DNA of 64,000 bases from Sphingomonas lacusdianchii. Its GTDB lineage: Bacteria; Pseudomonadota; Alphaproteobacteria; Sphingomonadales; Sphingomonadaceae. The stretch lies in assembly GCF_022664395.1 (NCBI RefSeq), contig NZ_JAKRET010000011.1, forward strand, positions 1-64,000. Reading direction: 5' to 3'. The notes under the pieces are model-generated. The model searched no databases. It was not told where the DNA came from and saw only the letters and a list, made by a program, of their open reading frames with translations. A program made the translations under genes and the position numbers. Position 1 is the first letter of the stretch. The number at the start of each line of letters is the position of its first letter. Shown here in pieces: positions 39,407 to 47,656 of the stretch.

Positions 39407-39697
39407 TCAGCCCACCATCAGTCGGAGATAGGAAGGTGGCGTGGCCCTGAGCGACGGAAAGCCGCCGGGGAGGTGCCAGTACGCCAGGTGAATCAGCCAG
39501 GAAGTCGCCCGTCCCGCCTTAGCTCGACGAAGAGCCCACCACCCCAGGACGGCAAACCCGATCCCGATGACGATGTGTTGGGACAGAATCCCCCAGGTGA
39601 AGGGGATGACCATCGCTAGGAACTCGTCCAACGTCCAAAAACCAATCAGCTCTGGATCATCCAAGTGCGATGGGATCACGTACTTATCGGCTGACAT
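39407..39697 (-). CDS. traL: TraL, pilus assembly protein
   Basis: 96 residues from the ATG at 39697. It begins YVIPSHLDDPELIGFWTLDE, the TraL signature, followed by membrane helices (MVIPFTWGILSQHIVIGIGF and VLGWWALRRA) and the ending HLPGGFPSLRATPPSYLRLM. Upstream open frame sequence is the antisense of the pilin gene and is not counted. Confidence 0.94.
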   Translation of the reverse strand: MSADKYVIPSHLDDPELIGFWTLDEFLAMVIPFTWGILSQHIVIGIGFAVLGWWALRRAKAGRATSWLIHLAYWHLPGGFPSLRATPPSYLRLMVG

Positions 39698-39756
39698 CAC
39701 GCCACCTTCAGTGACGACGCCGGCGGAGCTGCTATCTCCGCCGGTGTCGGATCGAA

Positions 39757-40077
39757 TTAGATGGTGGCGGTGACGGTCGACGTGACGATCGGAACGCCGG
39801 TGCCGGCGCCGACGCCCACACCGACCGGGATCGCGACCTGGCCGAGCGAGAAGCGGCCCGAGGCCAGACCGACGACACCGCCGGCCAGCGACAGCACGGT
39901 GATGATCTTGCCGCCCGAACCCTCGAGGAAGCCGGTGAAAGCGTTCAGCGCGGTATCGAACGTGCCGTCGGCACCCGCGAAGGCGGGCGAGGCCATCACG
40001 GCCGCAGCGGCTGCGACGCCGAGGGTGGCCAGTGCGGCCGTCTCGACGCGACGGCCCATCTTGAGCATGGTCTTCAT
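39757..40077 (-). CDS. traA: TraA-like F-type pilin precursor
   Basis: 106 residues. A long leader ends ASPAFA (residue 34), giving a mature pilin of about 72 residues that starts GADGTFDTALNAF. Two hydrophobic helices (IITVLSLAGGVVGLASG and VAIPVGVGVGAGTGV) flank a short polar loop, as in F pilin. AAAGGAG precedes the ATG. It is the first gene of the operon, 59 bases before traL, in the position expected for the major pilus subunit. Confidence 0.9.
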   Translation of the reverse strand: MKTMLKMGRRVETAALATLGVAAAAAVMASPAFAGADGTFDTALNAFTGFLEGSGGKIITVLSLAGGVVGLASGRFSLGQVAIPVGVGVGAGTGVPIVTSTVTATI

Positions 40078-40262
40078 GACGAAAGGTCTCCTTTGATTGA
40101 GCGCATTTCAGCGCGCCCAACCAAAGGCTCGACCGGGAAAAAAATTCGCGCAATCGGCGGATTTAGGAACTGGTAAGGTTGCCGTAAGTTTTTTCTGCGA
40201 TTGCGACGAAATGAGCTTCGCCAGCTCACCAAACAGGCTCTTGTCCCGCGCTTCGGGACGAC

Positions 40263-40362
40263 TTGTCCGCCCCCACGAACATCTGTCCGCGTTTACGACC
40301 GCCTGTCCGTAATAGCGGACAGCCGTCCGTATTGGCGGACAGGCGTCCGTGTGCGAGGACAG
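40263..40362. repeat. Five-unit 20-bp tandem dyad array
   Basis: Five consecutive 20-bp units start at 40263, 40283, 40303, 40323 and 40343, each beginning TGTCCG or CGTCCG after one base. The last three are near-palindromic, with GTCCG at one end and CGGACAG (AGGACAG in the last) at the other. The best unit is CTGTCCGTAATAGCGGACAG at 40303-40322. The period equals about two helical turns, so a bound dimer would recur on the same face. It lies about 185 bases upstream of traA and 130 bases upstream of the divergent gene at 40497. It differs from the repA iterons. Confidence 0.85.
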
Positions 40363-40496
40363 CGGCGCGAGGGCCTTAATCCCGCGATGCGACTCCGCTC
40401 TTTGATTGTGTTACACAACGCGGACTCGATGGTGCTAAAACGCCGCGGAGACGGTATTTTTCAGGGTGTGCTATCAAGGTGAGGACTTCTTCTAAG

Positions 40497-40958
40497 ATGA
40501 CGGCGGGTGAACGCGCCTTCGATCTAAAGATCTCGGAAACATTCTTTCGGCTCGTAACCGAAAGCATCCGGCTTTTTTCGAACAAGAAGAAGAGACTTCT
40601 TTCGATCAATGACGTGGTCAACGATCGATCTTCCTCGGCCGCCCAAATCAAGGATACCTACCGACCAGGCTCTCTGAAGGAGCATCTGCGGATCATCCCA
40701 ACCGATGGCGATGTCGGCCTATCACTGACGATCCTCGAAAGCAGCGCTGAGGCGATCGACGGTTCGATCCCAGACCTTCAAGAGGTTATCGGATCATCGG
40801 TGAGTTTTGCGTCCGCCGTTTCACTGGTCCTCTTCGACTTCATCGTTGAAGAGAACACGACAGAGGTGATTAACAAGCTGGGGCTGGACGTCGAGGACGC
40901 TCAGGCCTTTCGTGCTGCGGCAAAAAGAACCGAAACGAACGTGATTCCAATCAGGTAG
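40497..40958 (+). CDS. Hypothetical protein next to the 20-bp array
   Basis: 153 residues from the ATG at 40497, or 159 from a GTG at 40479. The sequence is mixed alpha, with KISETFFRLVTESIRLFSNK, a basic KKKRLL stretch, DVGLSLTILESSAEAIDG and a C-terminal LGLDVEDAQAFRAAAKRTET. I recognise no domain. Its position, divergent from the tra operon and next to the dyad array, makes it a candidate regulator that binds the array; that is inference. Confidence 0.6.
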   Translation: MTAGERAFDLKISETFFRLVTESIRLFSNKKKRLLSINDVVNDRSSSAAQIKDTYRPGSLKEHLRIIPTDGDVGLSLTILESSAEAIDGSIPDLQEVIGSSVSFASAVSLVLFDFIVEENTTEVINKLGLDVEDAQAFRAAAKRTETNVIPIR

Positions 40959-41056
40959 CACCTCGGAAACATGAAATTAACGTTAACGGCAGGGTTGCCA
41001 TTCTGTCATTTTCGGGCGTACCTGAGTCGAAGCTAGCGGGTGGGGAGTGCCCTGAG

Positions 41057-41578
41057 GTGGGAGCGTCTAATCCTTACAATTCTGGCGAAAGCAGTAGCAG
41101 CGCCAAGCCAGAACTTGCCGACTTCCTCCTCGCGAGGATGAAGGAATTGCGGGTCACGTTCCGCGTGCTCGAGGCTTCAACGCCGATGATGAAGCGGACG
41201 AGGCTCCACTGCATCTTGCATTCGGACCCGGCCAAGCGCCGGCCGATGCGCGTGGACGAGGCCCAGGCGATCTGCGCCGCGCTCGGCATCACGCAGTCAG
41301 AAGCGTTCTTCGGGACCGAGCTGCTCGGCTGCATGTCGGGTGACGATCGCGAGGAGGCCGCAGGCCTGACGTCATTCCTCGCGACGATGTTCGGCGGATT
41401 GGCGCCGAGATTGGCGAACGCTGTGTCCGCGATCGGCGGCTTGGATCTAAGCGACGTGAAGGGTGAGCACGGCCAGCAGATCCAGCAGCTGGTATGTGAG
41501 ACTTTCGAGCGAGGGTATGCGGACCTGGCTGAGCGCAAGGGGCTCCGGCTGCGAAAGAGAGAGGCCGACGGGCTCTAA
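41057..41578 (+). CDS. Putative helix-turn-helix regulator
   Basis: 173 residues from a GTG with GGGGAG upstream. ELADFLLARMKELRVTFRVL then RMRV-type DEAQAICAALGITQSEAF looks like a divergent XRE domain of the kind found in plasmid and phage repressors. A C-terminal helical part ends RKREADGL. A clear rho-independent terminator follows the stop. It probably regulates replication or transfer genes around it. Confidence 0.6.
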   Translation: MGASNPYNSGESSSSAKPELADFLLARMKELRVTFRVLEASTPMMKRTRLHCILHSDPAKRRPMRVDEAQAICAALGITQSEAFFGTELLGCMSGDDREEAAGLTSFLATMFGGLAPRLANAVSAIGGLDLSDVKGEHGQQIQQLVCETFERGYADLAERKGLRLRKREADGL

Positions 41579-41605
41579 CGGCACCTCGACTGAAATGATG
41601 CATCG

Positions 41606-41631
41606 GGCACCGCTTCAGGTGCCTTTTTTTT
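41606..41631 (+). terminator. Rho-independent terminator
   Basis: Stem GGCACC with GGTGCC, a 6-base loop, and eight T residues. It follows the regulator stop by 27 bases and insulates the replication region from upstream transcription. Confidence 0.92.
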
Positions 41632-41730
41632 GGCGCTGTGGGCACCGCCACGCCGTCCCGGCCAGACCTCCCGCCGCCCTGCCATCTCGCGTCCCTTAGG
41701 GCTCCTAAAGCATCTGACGCCCCCTGGGAT

Positions 41731-41805
41731 CGGAAGGGGAGGGGGAGGTTGACCGCGGGCTGGAGGACCGTGTGTAGCAGCAAACGGGGATGATGCCGTT
41801 TGAGC
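41731..41805 (+). promoter_or_regulatory. G-rich tract and hairpin upstream of the repA region
   Basis: GGAAGGGGAGGGGGAGG at 41731-41747 is followed by a perfect small hairpin, AAACGG-ggatgatg-CCGTTT, at 41786-41805. It resembles the leaders at 49239, 54184, 58966, 60724 and 63456 but the next start codon (repA, 42157) is about 350 bases away, so its membership is uncertain. Confidence 0.4.
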
Positions 41806-41891
41806 CGAAGCCGACACGGTGCTACGGCAAGGCATGGCTTACGCTTCCGTAATCCAGACCCCCCTTACCGACCGCTACACCGACACAGCCT

Positions 41892-42074
41892 CTCGCGTTT
41901 TCAAAAGCACGAAGAAGAGCGGCCGGGCGGCCTGGACCTGTCCAAAATCGGCAGAAACAGGGCCTAGAAAGCCGGTTTTGGGGTCGAATTTCGTGCTTTC
42001 GGAAACGCCAGCGGCCGGATTTTCGTGCTTTCAAAAACGCGAGAGCGCCGGAAGCGAATTATCAAAAACACGAG
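41892..42074. repeat. repA upstream iterons (22 bp)
   Basis: Copies of CTCGCGTTTTCAAAAGCACG plus AA. One runs forward at 41892-41913. Two are inverted at about 41990-42008 (TTCGTGCTTTCGGAAACGC) and 42022-42043 (TTCGTGCTTTCAAAAACGCG). A degenerate one is at 42054-42074. These are the likely initiator binding sites of oriV and may also act in repA autoregulation. Confidence 0.85.
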
Positions 42075-42156
42075 AGCGTCGAGGTCACTGGGGATCCCCG
42101 CTGAACCCGATCCGCTCTCCTCGGCGGATGCCGAGACACATGAAGGTAAGTTGACA

Positions 42157-43014
42157 ATGGCGGAGCAAGAACAGGGCGAGCTTTTTCTGCTCGACAGTCC
42201 TCTCCACGGACCAGTCCGCGGAGAGCGGTCACTCATGGCATGGCCGTTCTTCGCGTTGGCGAAGAAGGCCTGGATGCAACCGCTTACCTATAAAAAGGGC
42301 GACATCTCGATCGAAATCGGGCCAGGACCAAAAGGGGTGGCCACGATCTACGACAAGGAAATCCTGCTCTATATCGCCAGCCTAATGGTTTCCAAGGTAG
42401 AGGCAGGGAAGGCCATTGGGCAGGAGTTCAGCTTCAGTGCGAACGACCTTTTCAGCGTCACCGGCGTCAACAAGTCGGCTAGGTCCTACACAAGATTGTC
42501 TGAGGCTCTTGAGCGACTTCAAGGCACACAGATCAAGACCAACATCGAAGCAGGCGGGGAAGGCGAGGAGGGCTTTTTCTCGTGGCTACAAGAGGCCAAG
42601 CTCCAATACAGCAAGGGCGAAGGTGGCGTGAAGCGCCTGAAGGCGGTCAAGATTCGCCTCTGTGACTGGCTGTATCGGGCTATCATGGTCGACCGCCAGG
42701 TCCTCGAATACGCATCCACCTACTTCCAGCTCGGCCCGGTCGAACGTCGACTCTATGAGGTTGCGCGATCGCTGTGCGTTGACGGCCAGACTACGATTTC
42801 GCTTGAGGATCTGCGGCTGCAGATGGGCTACCAGGGATCCTCGCGCCAATTCAAATTCGCACTTACGAAAACCATCAAAGAGGACCCGATCCCTGGCTTT
42901 CGATTTGAGATCGAGGATCAAGGTCTCGGAACGGTGACGGCAGCCGGGCGAACAGTCCGCGAATACCTCGTCAAAATCATTCCAGAGAGCACGGTGAAGC
43001 GCCTCTCGTCATAG
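42157..43014 (+). CDS. repA: RepA, RPA-family plasmid replication initiator
   Basis: 285 residues from the ATG at 42157 (GAAGG upstream). The longer open frame would run through the iterons and is rejected. The family text is plain: SLMAWPFFALAKKAWMQPLT, DISIEIGPGPKGVATIYDKE, LYIASLMV and LYEVARSLCVDGQ. Two winged-helix domains are expected. It binds iterons and opens the origin. Iterons lie on both sides of the gene, so the origin is centred on repA. Confidence 0.93.
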   Translation: MAEQEQGELFLLDSPLHGPVRGERSLMAWPFFALAKKAWMQPLTYKKGDISIEIGPGPKGVATIYDKEILLYIASLMVSKVEAGKAIGQEFSFSANDLFSVTGVNKSARSYTRLSEALERLQGTQIKTNIEAGGEGEEGFFSWLQEAKLQYSKGEGGVKRLKAVKIRLCDWLYRAIMVDRQVLEYASTYFQLGPVERRLYEVARSLCVDGQTTISLEDLRLQMGYQGSSRQFKFALTKTIKEDPIPGFRFEIEDQGLGTVTAAGRTVREYLVKIIPESTVKRLSS

Positions 43015-43063
43015 ACGTTTCCGATTCGACGAAAGCCGACTCCAAACACGGCGCCACCAACTC

Positions 43064-43170
43064 CTCGCGTTTCCAAAAGCACGAATTGTTGTCCCGTGGC
43101 GCGGGACGGGGCCGCCTACGTGTTTTCAAAAGCACGAACATTAGTCGCCTAATGTTGTCGAAAGCACGAA
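43064..43170. repeat. repA downstream iterons (22 bp)
   Basis: Three forward copies: 43064-43085 (CTCGCGTTTCCAAAAGCACG plus AA), 43116-43137 (CTACGTGTTTTCAAAAGCAC plus GAA) and 43149-43170 (ends GTCGAAAGCACGAA). Spacing is 52 and 33 bases. The shared core is TTTTCAAAAGCACGAA. Confidence 0.88.
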
Positions 43171-43273
43171 TCACGCGTGTTTCGCGAATGGCTGTCGTGC
43201 GCCACTATGCGGCCGCCTGGGTCGCAGTCCGCGACCTAGAAAAATTGGGAATGGCTGTGACCACATAAACGAA

Positions 43274-43294
43274 TGCCCGGCACGAGGCCGGGCA
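43274..43294 (+). promoter_or_regulatory. Hairpin downstream of the iterons
   Basis: TGCCCGG, seven bases, CCGGGCA. There is no T-run, so it is not a standard terminator. It stands between the origin and the next gene and could attenuate its expression. Confidence 0.4.
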
Positions 43295-43460
43295 CCCTGA
43301 GACCGCTATGTCCGATGCCGGCAAGCATCGAAAGAGCCGTTGTACGCTCAAGATATACTGGTTTCTGAGCTTCGGTTCAAGGGTTGCGCGCTTCGCGCCA
43401 CGGACGAGTTATGCCCCGGTCCCGGCCCAATCTGAGGGCAGGAAATTGGCTGCAATAACA

Positions 43461-44279
43461 ATGGCAGAGGCGGCTCTGGCCGTGCTCGGCGGTGCCCGCT
43501 TCAAGCGGAAGCCGTCGCGATCTGGCGCAACCCACCGCACTGGAGCGCCCGTGCGGCGCGACAGCATCGAGGCTGGTACGTTCGAAGACGCCTTCTTTTC
43601 GCGTCCCGGCAAAGGTGAGACCGACCGGATCTACAAGCGCGCTGCGGCGCTCAGCGCAGGACGGGCGAACCTGCGCGCAAAGATCGCGCACGAAGAACGA
43701 GAGCCGACTCCGCGGGAGGCCGCTATCTTGCGCTTCAGCCGTAACACGCTGGCGGTCCTCGAGGCGTTGCTCCGGATCGCGCGAGTCCAAGCAGGCCGTG
43801 TGTACCCCACCCTCGAGTATCTGGCCGAGACTGTCGGTATTGGCCGCCGCACCGTCATCCGTGCACTCGCGCTTCTGACCGAGCTCGGCTTCGTTCTTGC
43901 CCAGCGTCGCTTCAAACGCGTCGAGATCGACGGCGTTGGACCACGCTATAAGCAAACCAGCAATGCGTACCGCATGCTCATGCCGGCTTGGATCGAGGCT
44001 CACCTTCCGCGCTGGCTGCGCCCGGCTCCTTTGCCCGCGGACGTCGTTCAGCAAGAAGCCGAGCGGATCGAGCAGACGGCCGCGATGCTCAGCTCACTGT
44101 CGCGTCGGGAATATGCGTTGGCGACGGTCGACGGCCAACTCGGCAAGGTTCTCGCGCGTCTCGGCGCTGCGATCGATGCCAAAGAGAGCGAGTGCCAACC
44201 TGACCCGCAACCGCTCCTAGATTCATATATGATTAGCGCAGAAAGACTTGGCCTAGCCGGCCAAGGCGTTCGCGCCTGA
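43461..44279 (+). CDS. Helix-turn-helix plasmid protein, replication-associated
   Basis: About 272 residues from the ATG at 43461; the frame opens at 43308 but that extension is poor in protein-like features, and neither start has a strong ribosome site. A helix-turn-helix is in VYPTLEYLAETVGIGRRTVI plus ALALLTELGFVLAQRRFKRV. The protein follows repA directly, as in many RPA-type sphingomonad plasmids. A role in replication control or partition is likely but not shown. Confidence 0.7.
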   Translation: MAEAALAVLGGARFKRKPSRSGATHRTGAPVRRDSIEAGTFEDAFFSRPGKGETDRIYKRAAALSAGRANLRAKIAHEEREPTPREAAILRFSRNTLAVLEALLRIARVQAGRVYPTLEYLAETVGIGRRTVIRALALLTELGFVLAQRRFKRVEIDGVGPRYKQTSNAYRMLMPAWIEAHLPRWLRPAPLPADVVQQEAERIEQTAAMLSSLSRREYALATVDGQLGKVLARLGAAIDAKESECQPDPQPLLDSYMISAERLGLAGQGVRA

Positions 44280-44357
44280 CGGCGAGAGCAACGGAACCAC
44301 AACGCGCATCTCGACCACGACCCAAAGACGCACTGTTGGAGCGCCGGCTACGCCGTC

Positions 44358-44386
44358 GCATTGCTCCCGAGAGGAGCATGCGTTTT
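44358..44386 (+). terminator. Rho-independent terminator
   Basis: The stem TGCTCC with GGAGCA is extended by GCA/TGC around a small bulge, with a 5-base loop, then CGTTTTC. It lies between the convergent helix-turn-helix and transglycosylase genes. Confidence 0.7.
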
Positions 44387-44424
44387 CTGGCGTCGATCAT
44401 CGGGAGGGCGCGAAGGCTGAGAGG

Positions 44425-45312
44425 TCAGAATTGCGCGAGTGCGACCGAGCGATAGGCAGGTTGTGGCAAGGTCGACCGAAGTGCTTGTGACCCAGGCGCT
44501 GCGGTCAATCTCGACCAATTGGCGATGATGTCGGTCACATATGCCTGCGTTTCGGTGATCCGGGGAACGAGACCCCCGCGCACTCGGCCAGGACCGGCAT
44601 TATAGGCAGCGAGCGCGAGCTGCACGCGGCCGAACTTATCGAGCTGCTGGCGGAGGTATCGGGCACCACCACGCATGTTCTGGTAGGGATCGAACCGGTT
44701 CACGCCGAGCCCCATCGCAGTGCCGGGCATCAGCTGCGCGAAGCCGAAGGCGTTTTTCGGCGATAGTGCAGTTGGATTGTAGCGGCTCTCGCGAATTATC
44801 ATCGCGTCGAAGAGCCCAGTTGGAATGCCGTGTTCGCAGGCGATCGAGCTCATCATGCCATAGTAAATGGCCCGCCGACTTTCGGCCTCGCGCGAGAGAA
44901 ACCCTGACGGCCGATACGCGAGCGGAGCACAGCCGGGAACGAAGGCTGGCGCCGTAAACGATCCGACGCCCGGTTTCATCCAATCGGGCACGCTGATGGA
45001 CGACGTCGCCGCTACAGTCGGAGGCAGGCTGTCGGAAACGCTGACCTCGGGGACGATCGACGCGAGCTCTTGCTTCATCCGAAACTCGACGTAGCGGCGG
45101 CTTAGATCGTGCACCTTGAACTCGGGCGGGAGGTCAGGTGCTGGGAGGTCATCGGCGGATCCGCCATCCCCCTCCGCCATTGGCAGCGCCGACGCGGTGG
45201 TCATCGAGATCAGCTCAACGCGCCGAACCTTGCCGCGCTTTTCAGGCGCGGCCGAAGCAGATGTGGCCAGCGCCACGCTCGCGATCGCCACACCGGCGTA
45301 AAACTTCCGCAC
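44425..45312 (-). CDS. Lytic transglycosylase, conjugation-type
   Basis: 295 residues from the GTG at 45312, with GAGGAGG upstream. The signal peptide is YAGVAIASVALATSASAA. The SLT domain shows the catalytic Glu in IIRESRYNPTALSPKNAFGF, then AQLMPGTA, DPYQNMRGGARYLRQQLDKF and LALAAYNAGPGRV. Enzymes of this type open peptidoglycan so that the secretion channel can be built. It is outside the main tra operon but near it. Confidence 0.93.
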   Translation of the reverse strand: MRKFYAGVAIASVALATSASAAPEKRGKVRRVELISMTTASALPMAEGDGGSADDLPAPDLPPEFKVHDLSRRYVEFRMKQELASIVPEVSVSDSLPPTVAATSSISVPDWMKPGVGSFTAPAFVPGCAPLAYRPSGFLSREAESRRAIYYGMMSSIACEHGIPTGLFDAMIIRESRYNPTALSPKNAFGFAQLMPGTAMGLGVNRFDPYQNMRGGARYLRQQLDKFGRVQLALAAYNAGPGRVRGGLVPRITETQAYVTDIIANWSRLTAAPGSQALRSTLPQPAYRSVALAQF

Positions 45313-45426
45313 AAAAACCTCCTCGATCCCCTGTTCAGAAGAGTGGAGATCAAGAGATTTGCCCTTGTCAAGACGGGGGCCGAGGGCGAAACTGGTCAAG
45401 AAACGTCGCCCAAAGGCTCTTCGAGC

Positions 45427-46719
45427 ATGTGGTTGATCCATCGAGACACTGACGGAAAAGGCCCAAATCGCATCAAGCTTCCGCAACCGCTGCGGGAGGC
45501 GCTGGTACGCTGGTACGTGGGCGAGGGCACCTTCCACGACGAGCAGGCCGGCATCACGCTCGTTCAAAACGCGCGCATCGGTCACCGCTGGATCGCGTGC
45601 AATTGCCTTGGAGCGGAGGCGGCCCCTCCGATCCTCACACCCGCGTTCCTGTCCGAGGCGGAAACCTACTATCTTCGACGCCTGACCAGCGAAAAACGTC
45701 CCGAGCATCGCGCAGACTGCCCGTTCTTCCGCGACCAGGTGACCAACCGGATCACTGAGATCCGGTCCCACAACACGCCCACCGACCCGCCCGCTGGCTT
45801 TTTCGAGGTGCTCAGGCCCGCCCCGGAGAAGCTCTCACAACGACCGGAAGAAGACAGCAACGACGATCGCACGCGAAACGCGTCGACGCCGCGTCTTGCT
45901 CGCCTTCTATGGCGGCTAATGGACACGGCCGGCTCCAACAGCGTCCCGCCGATCGGCGCAGGTCCGGAGTGGTCGATCAAGGAGGCCTTTGCCGCGATCC
46001 TCGGCGCGGCGGGAAAGATCGAGATTGCTCCCGGCATCGAGTTGGGCCGCGCCATCTGGACGCACGCCCGGCCGCTCGAGGCCAAGGTCGTGTATGCAAC
46101 GCTGCGACGCCTCGCGGAAAACTGGCCAAAGGCGCACGCGCCGCAAGGCTTCGTCCTGCTCTATGCGACGGCGATCCAAGGGCACAAAATCTACGTGCCC
46201 GACGGTCCCCCCGTGGAAATCGCTAACCGGGTTCAGTCACCATCGGTGCGGGGCAACAGGATCAGCGGCCCGTTCCTCGTGCTGGTTGTCGCCGGCGAGT
46301 ACCCGGAGGCCCATGGGTATGCGCCGCTGCGGGGGTACGCACAGCCGATCTACAATGGCCGACTGTTCGTCCCGGTGGAGTCGGATTTCGAGCGGAAAAC
46401 CCTCAAGCGGATCTTGGAAGCTCAACGGCTTCTACGTTCGCAGTCCATTGATCTGGCGATCGGAAAGCCGCTCTTCGATACCATGACACCAGATGGCCCA
46501 TGTCGTCCGGACTTCGTCCTCGAGGGGAGATCGCGCGAAACCGGGGAGCTGCGCACGCTCGTTGTGGAAGCGATGGGGTTCGACAACGACGATTATCTCG
46601 CCGCAAAGGCGGTGACCCACCCGCGCATGCGCCACCTGGGGGATCTGCTCACATTACGTCCAAGCGATATCGAAGACGATGCCGCGGGCATCCAGATCGC
46701 CGAGGCGATGAGGCTCTGA
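45427..46719 (+). CDS. DUF1173-like hypothetical protein
   Basis: 430 residues from the ATG at 45427. The order of segments resembles DUF1173 proteins of plasmids: an N-terminal cysteine pair region (WIACNCLG), HRADCPFF, a middle part LARLLWRLMDTAGSNSVPP, and a C-terminal CRPDFVLEGR then RTLVVEAMGFDNDDYLAAKA. The last part has the spacing of a PD-(D/E)xK-like fold but ends ExM instead of ExK. The family call is from memory of the pattern; the function is unknown. An IS5-family element sits 19 bases after the stop. Confidence 0.6.
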   Translation: MWLIHRDTDGKGPNRIKLPQPLREALVRWYVGEGTFHDEQAGITLVQNARIGHRWIACNCLGAEAAPPILTPAFLSEAETYYLRRLTSEKRPEHRADCPFFRDQVTNRITEIRSHNTPTDPPAGFFEVLRPAPEKLSQRPEEDSNDDRTRNASTPRLARLLWRLMDTAGSNSVPPIGAGPEWSIKEAFAAILGAAGKIEIAPGIELGRAIWTHARPLEAKVVYATLRRLAENWPKAHAPQGFVLLYATAIQGHKIYVPDGPPVEIANRVQSPSVRGNRISGPFLVLVVAGEYPEAHGYAPLRGYAQPIYNGRLFVPVESDFERKTLKRILEAQRLLRSQSIDLAIGKPLFDTMTPDGPCRPDFVLEGRSRETGELRTLVVEAMGFDNDDYLAAKAVTHPRMRHLGDLLTLRPSDIEDDAAGIQIAEAMRL

Positions 46720-46755
46720 AAGCCCTGTTCGATCGCTAGGGTCAGGACTCGTTGA

Positions 46756-47145
46756 TCACAGCCAGAAGATGACGGTGGCAGCGAGAGCGATTGCGGAGAA
46801 GAAGGCGGTGGGGCAGCGGTCGTAGCGGGTGGCGACCCGGCGCCAGTCCTTGAGGCGGCCGAACATGATCTCGATGCGGCTGCGACGCCGGTAGCGGCGC
46901 TTGTCGTACCGGACCGGTTCGTTGCGCGACCTGCGGCCTGGGATACAGGGCTGGATGCCTTTGGCCTGGAGGGCATCCCTGAACCAGTCGGCGTCGTAGC
47001 CGCGATCACCAAGCAGCCACTGCGCCTTCGGCATGTCATCGAGCAGCGCTGCCGCACCGGTGTAGTCGCTGACCTGGCCCGCGGTCATGAAGAAGCTCAA
47101 GGGGCGCCCGTTCGCATCGGCGATGGCGTGAAGCTTGGTGTTCAT
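46756..47145 (-). CDS. IS5-family transposase, C-terminal frame (OrfB)
   Basis: 129 residues. GDRGYDADWFRDALQAKGI carries the second catalytic Asp and RRRSRIEIMFGRLKDWRRVA the Glu. The frame stays open upstream to the OrfA end at a five-A run followed by GGGG, a plausible -1 frameshift site for a fused transposase (reading RVKKGDLGRLIGRTKGGMNT). Confidence 0.9.
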   Translation of the reverse strand: MNTKLHAIADANGRPLSFFMTAGQVSDYTGAAALLDDMPKAQWLLGDRGYDADWFRDALQAKGIQPCIPGRRSRNEPVRYDKRRYRRRSRIEIMFGRLKDWRRVATRYDRCPTAFFSAIALAATVIFWL

Positions 47146-47165
47146 GCCGCCTTTGGTGCGGCCGA

Positions 47166-47513
47166 TCAGGCGGCCGAGATCCCCTTTTTAACCCGCAGGC
47201 TCGATGCCGTGCGGTGAGCCTTGAGGTAGGTTGCGTCGATCATGACCGTCTGCGGCTCGGCGCCAGCTGCAGCCAGACCTTCCATCATTCGCGTGAACAC
47301 ACCGGCCTCGCCCCAACGCTTCCACCGATTGTACAGCGTCTTGTGTGGCCCATAGGCGCTGGGCGCATCTCGCCAGCGCAGCCCATTGCGATTGACGAAT
47401 ACGATGCCACTCAGCACCCGCCGATCGTCTACCCTCGGCCTCCCGTGGCTCTTGGGAAAGAACGGCCGCAGCCGCTCGATCTGCTCATCCGTCAGCCAAA
47501 ACAGGTCACTCAT
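47166..47513 (-). CDS. IS5-family transposase, N-terminal frame (OrfA)
   Basis: 115 residues. It starts MSDLFWLTDEQIERLRPFFP and contains DDRRVLSGIVFVNRNGLRWR, TLYNRWKRWGEAGVF and the first catalytic Asp in QTVMIDATYLKAHRTA. It ends just after the slippery run. Confidence 0.92.
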   Translation of the reverse strand: MSDLFWLTDEQIERLRPFFPKSHGRPRVDDRRVLSGIVFVNRNGLRWRDAPSAYGPHKTLYNRWKRWGEAGVFTRMMEGLAAAGAEPQTVMIDATYLKAHRTASSLRVKKGISAA

Positions 47514-47656
47514 CCCGGTCTCCTTGCGGAGCCTGAATCAGATCGCGACGCTCACATCAATGGGTCCTGACCCTAAATGATTGCAGGCACTTAGGATCAA
47601 ATCCTATTTCCGACTTTATACTTCTCGCTTCCGGTTTTTCGCTTCCCGGAACAGGA

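Larger units (their letters stand above)
46739..47573 (-). mobile_element. IS5-family insertion sequence (IS427-like), 835 bp
   Basis: Terminal inverted repeats begin GGGTCAGGAC at the left end (46739) and, read inward, at the right end (47573); 16 of the first 18 bases agree. TA flanks both ends (46737-46738 and 47574-47575), consistent with the target duplication of this group. Two overlapping frames encode the DDE transposase. It did not break a recognised gene. Confidence 0.92.

Noticed and set aside
40263..40362. 20-bp repeats as a possible CRISPR array
   Set aside because: Units are directly tandem without variable spacers, too short, and no cas genes are present.
42025..42156. Longer N-terminus for RepA
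   Set aside because: This extension reads through the upstream iterons and lacks family similarity; the ATG at 42157 has a ribosome site and starts the conserved part.
44425..45771. 448-residue version of the transglycosylase
   Set aside because: The upstream part lacks a signal peptide and is antisense to the 45427 gene; the GTG at 45312 has GAGGAGG and begins a proper signal peptide.
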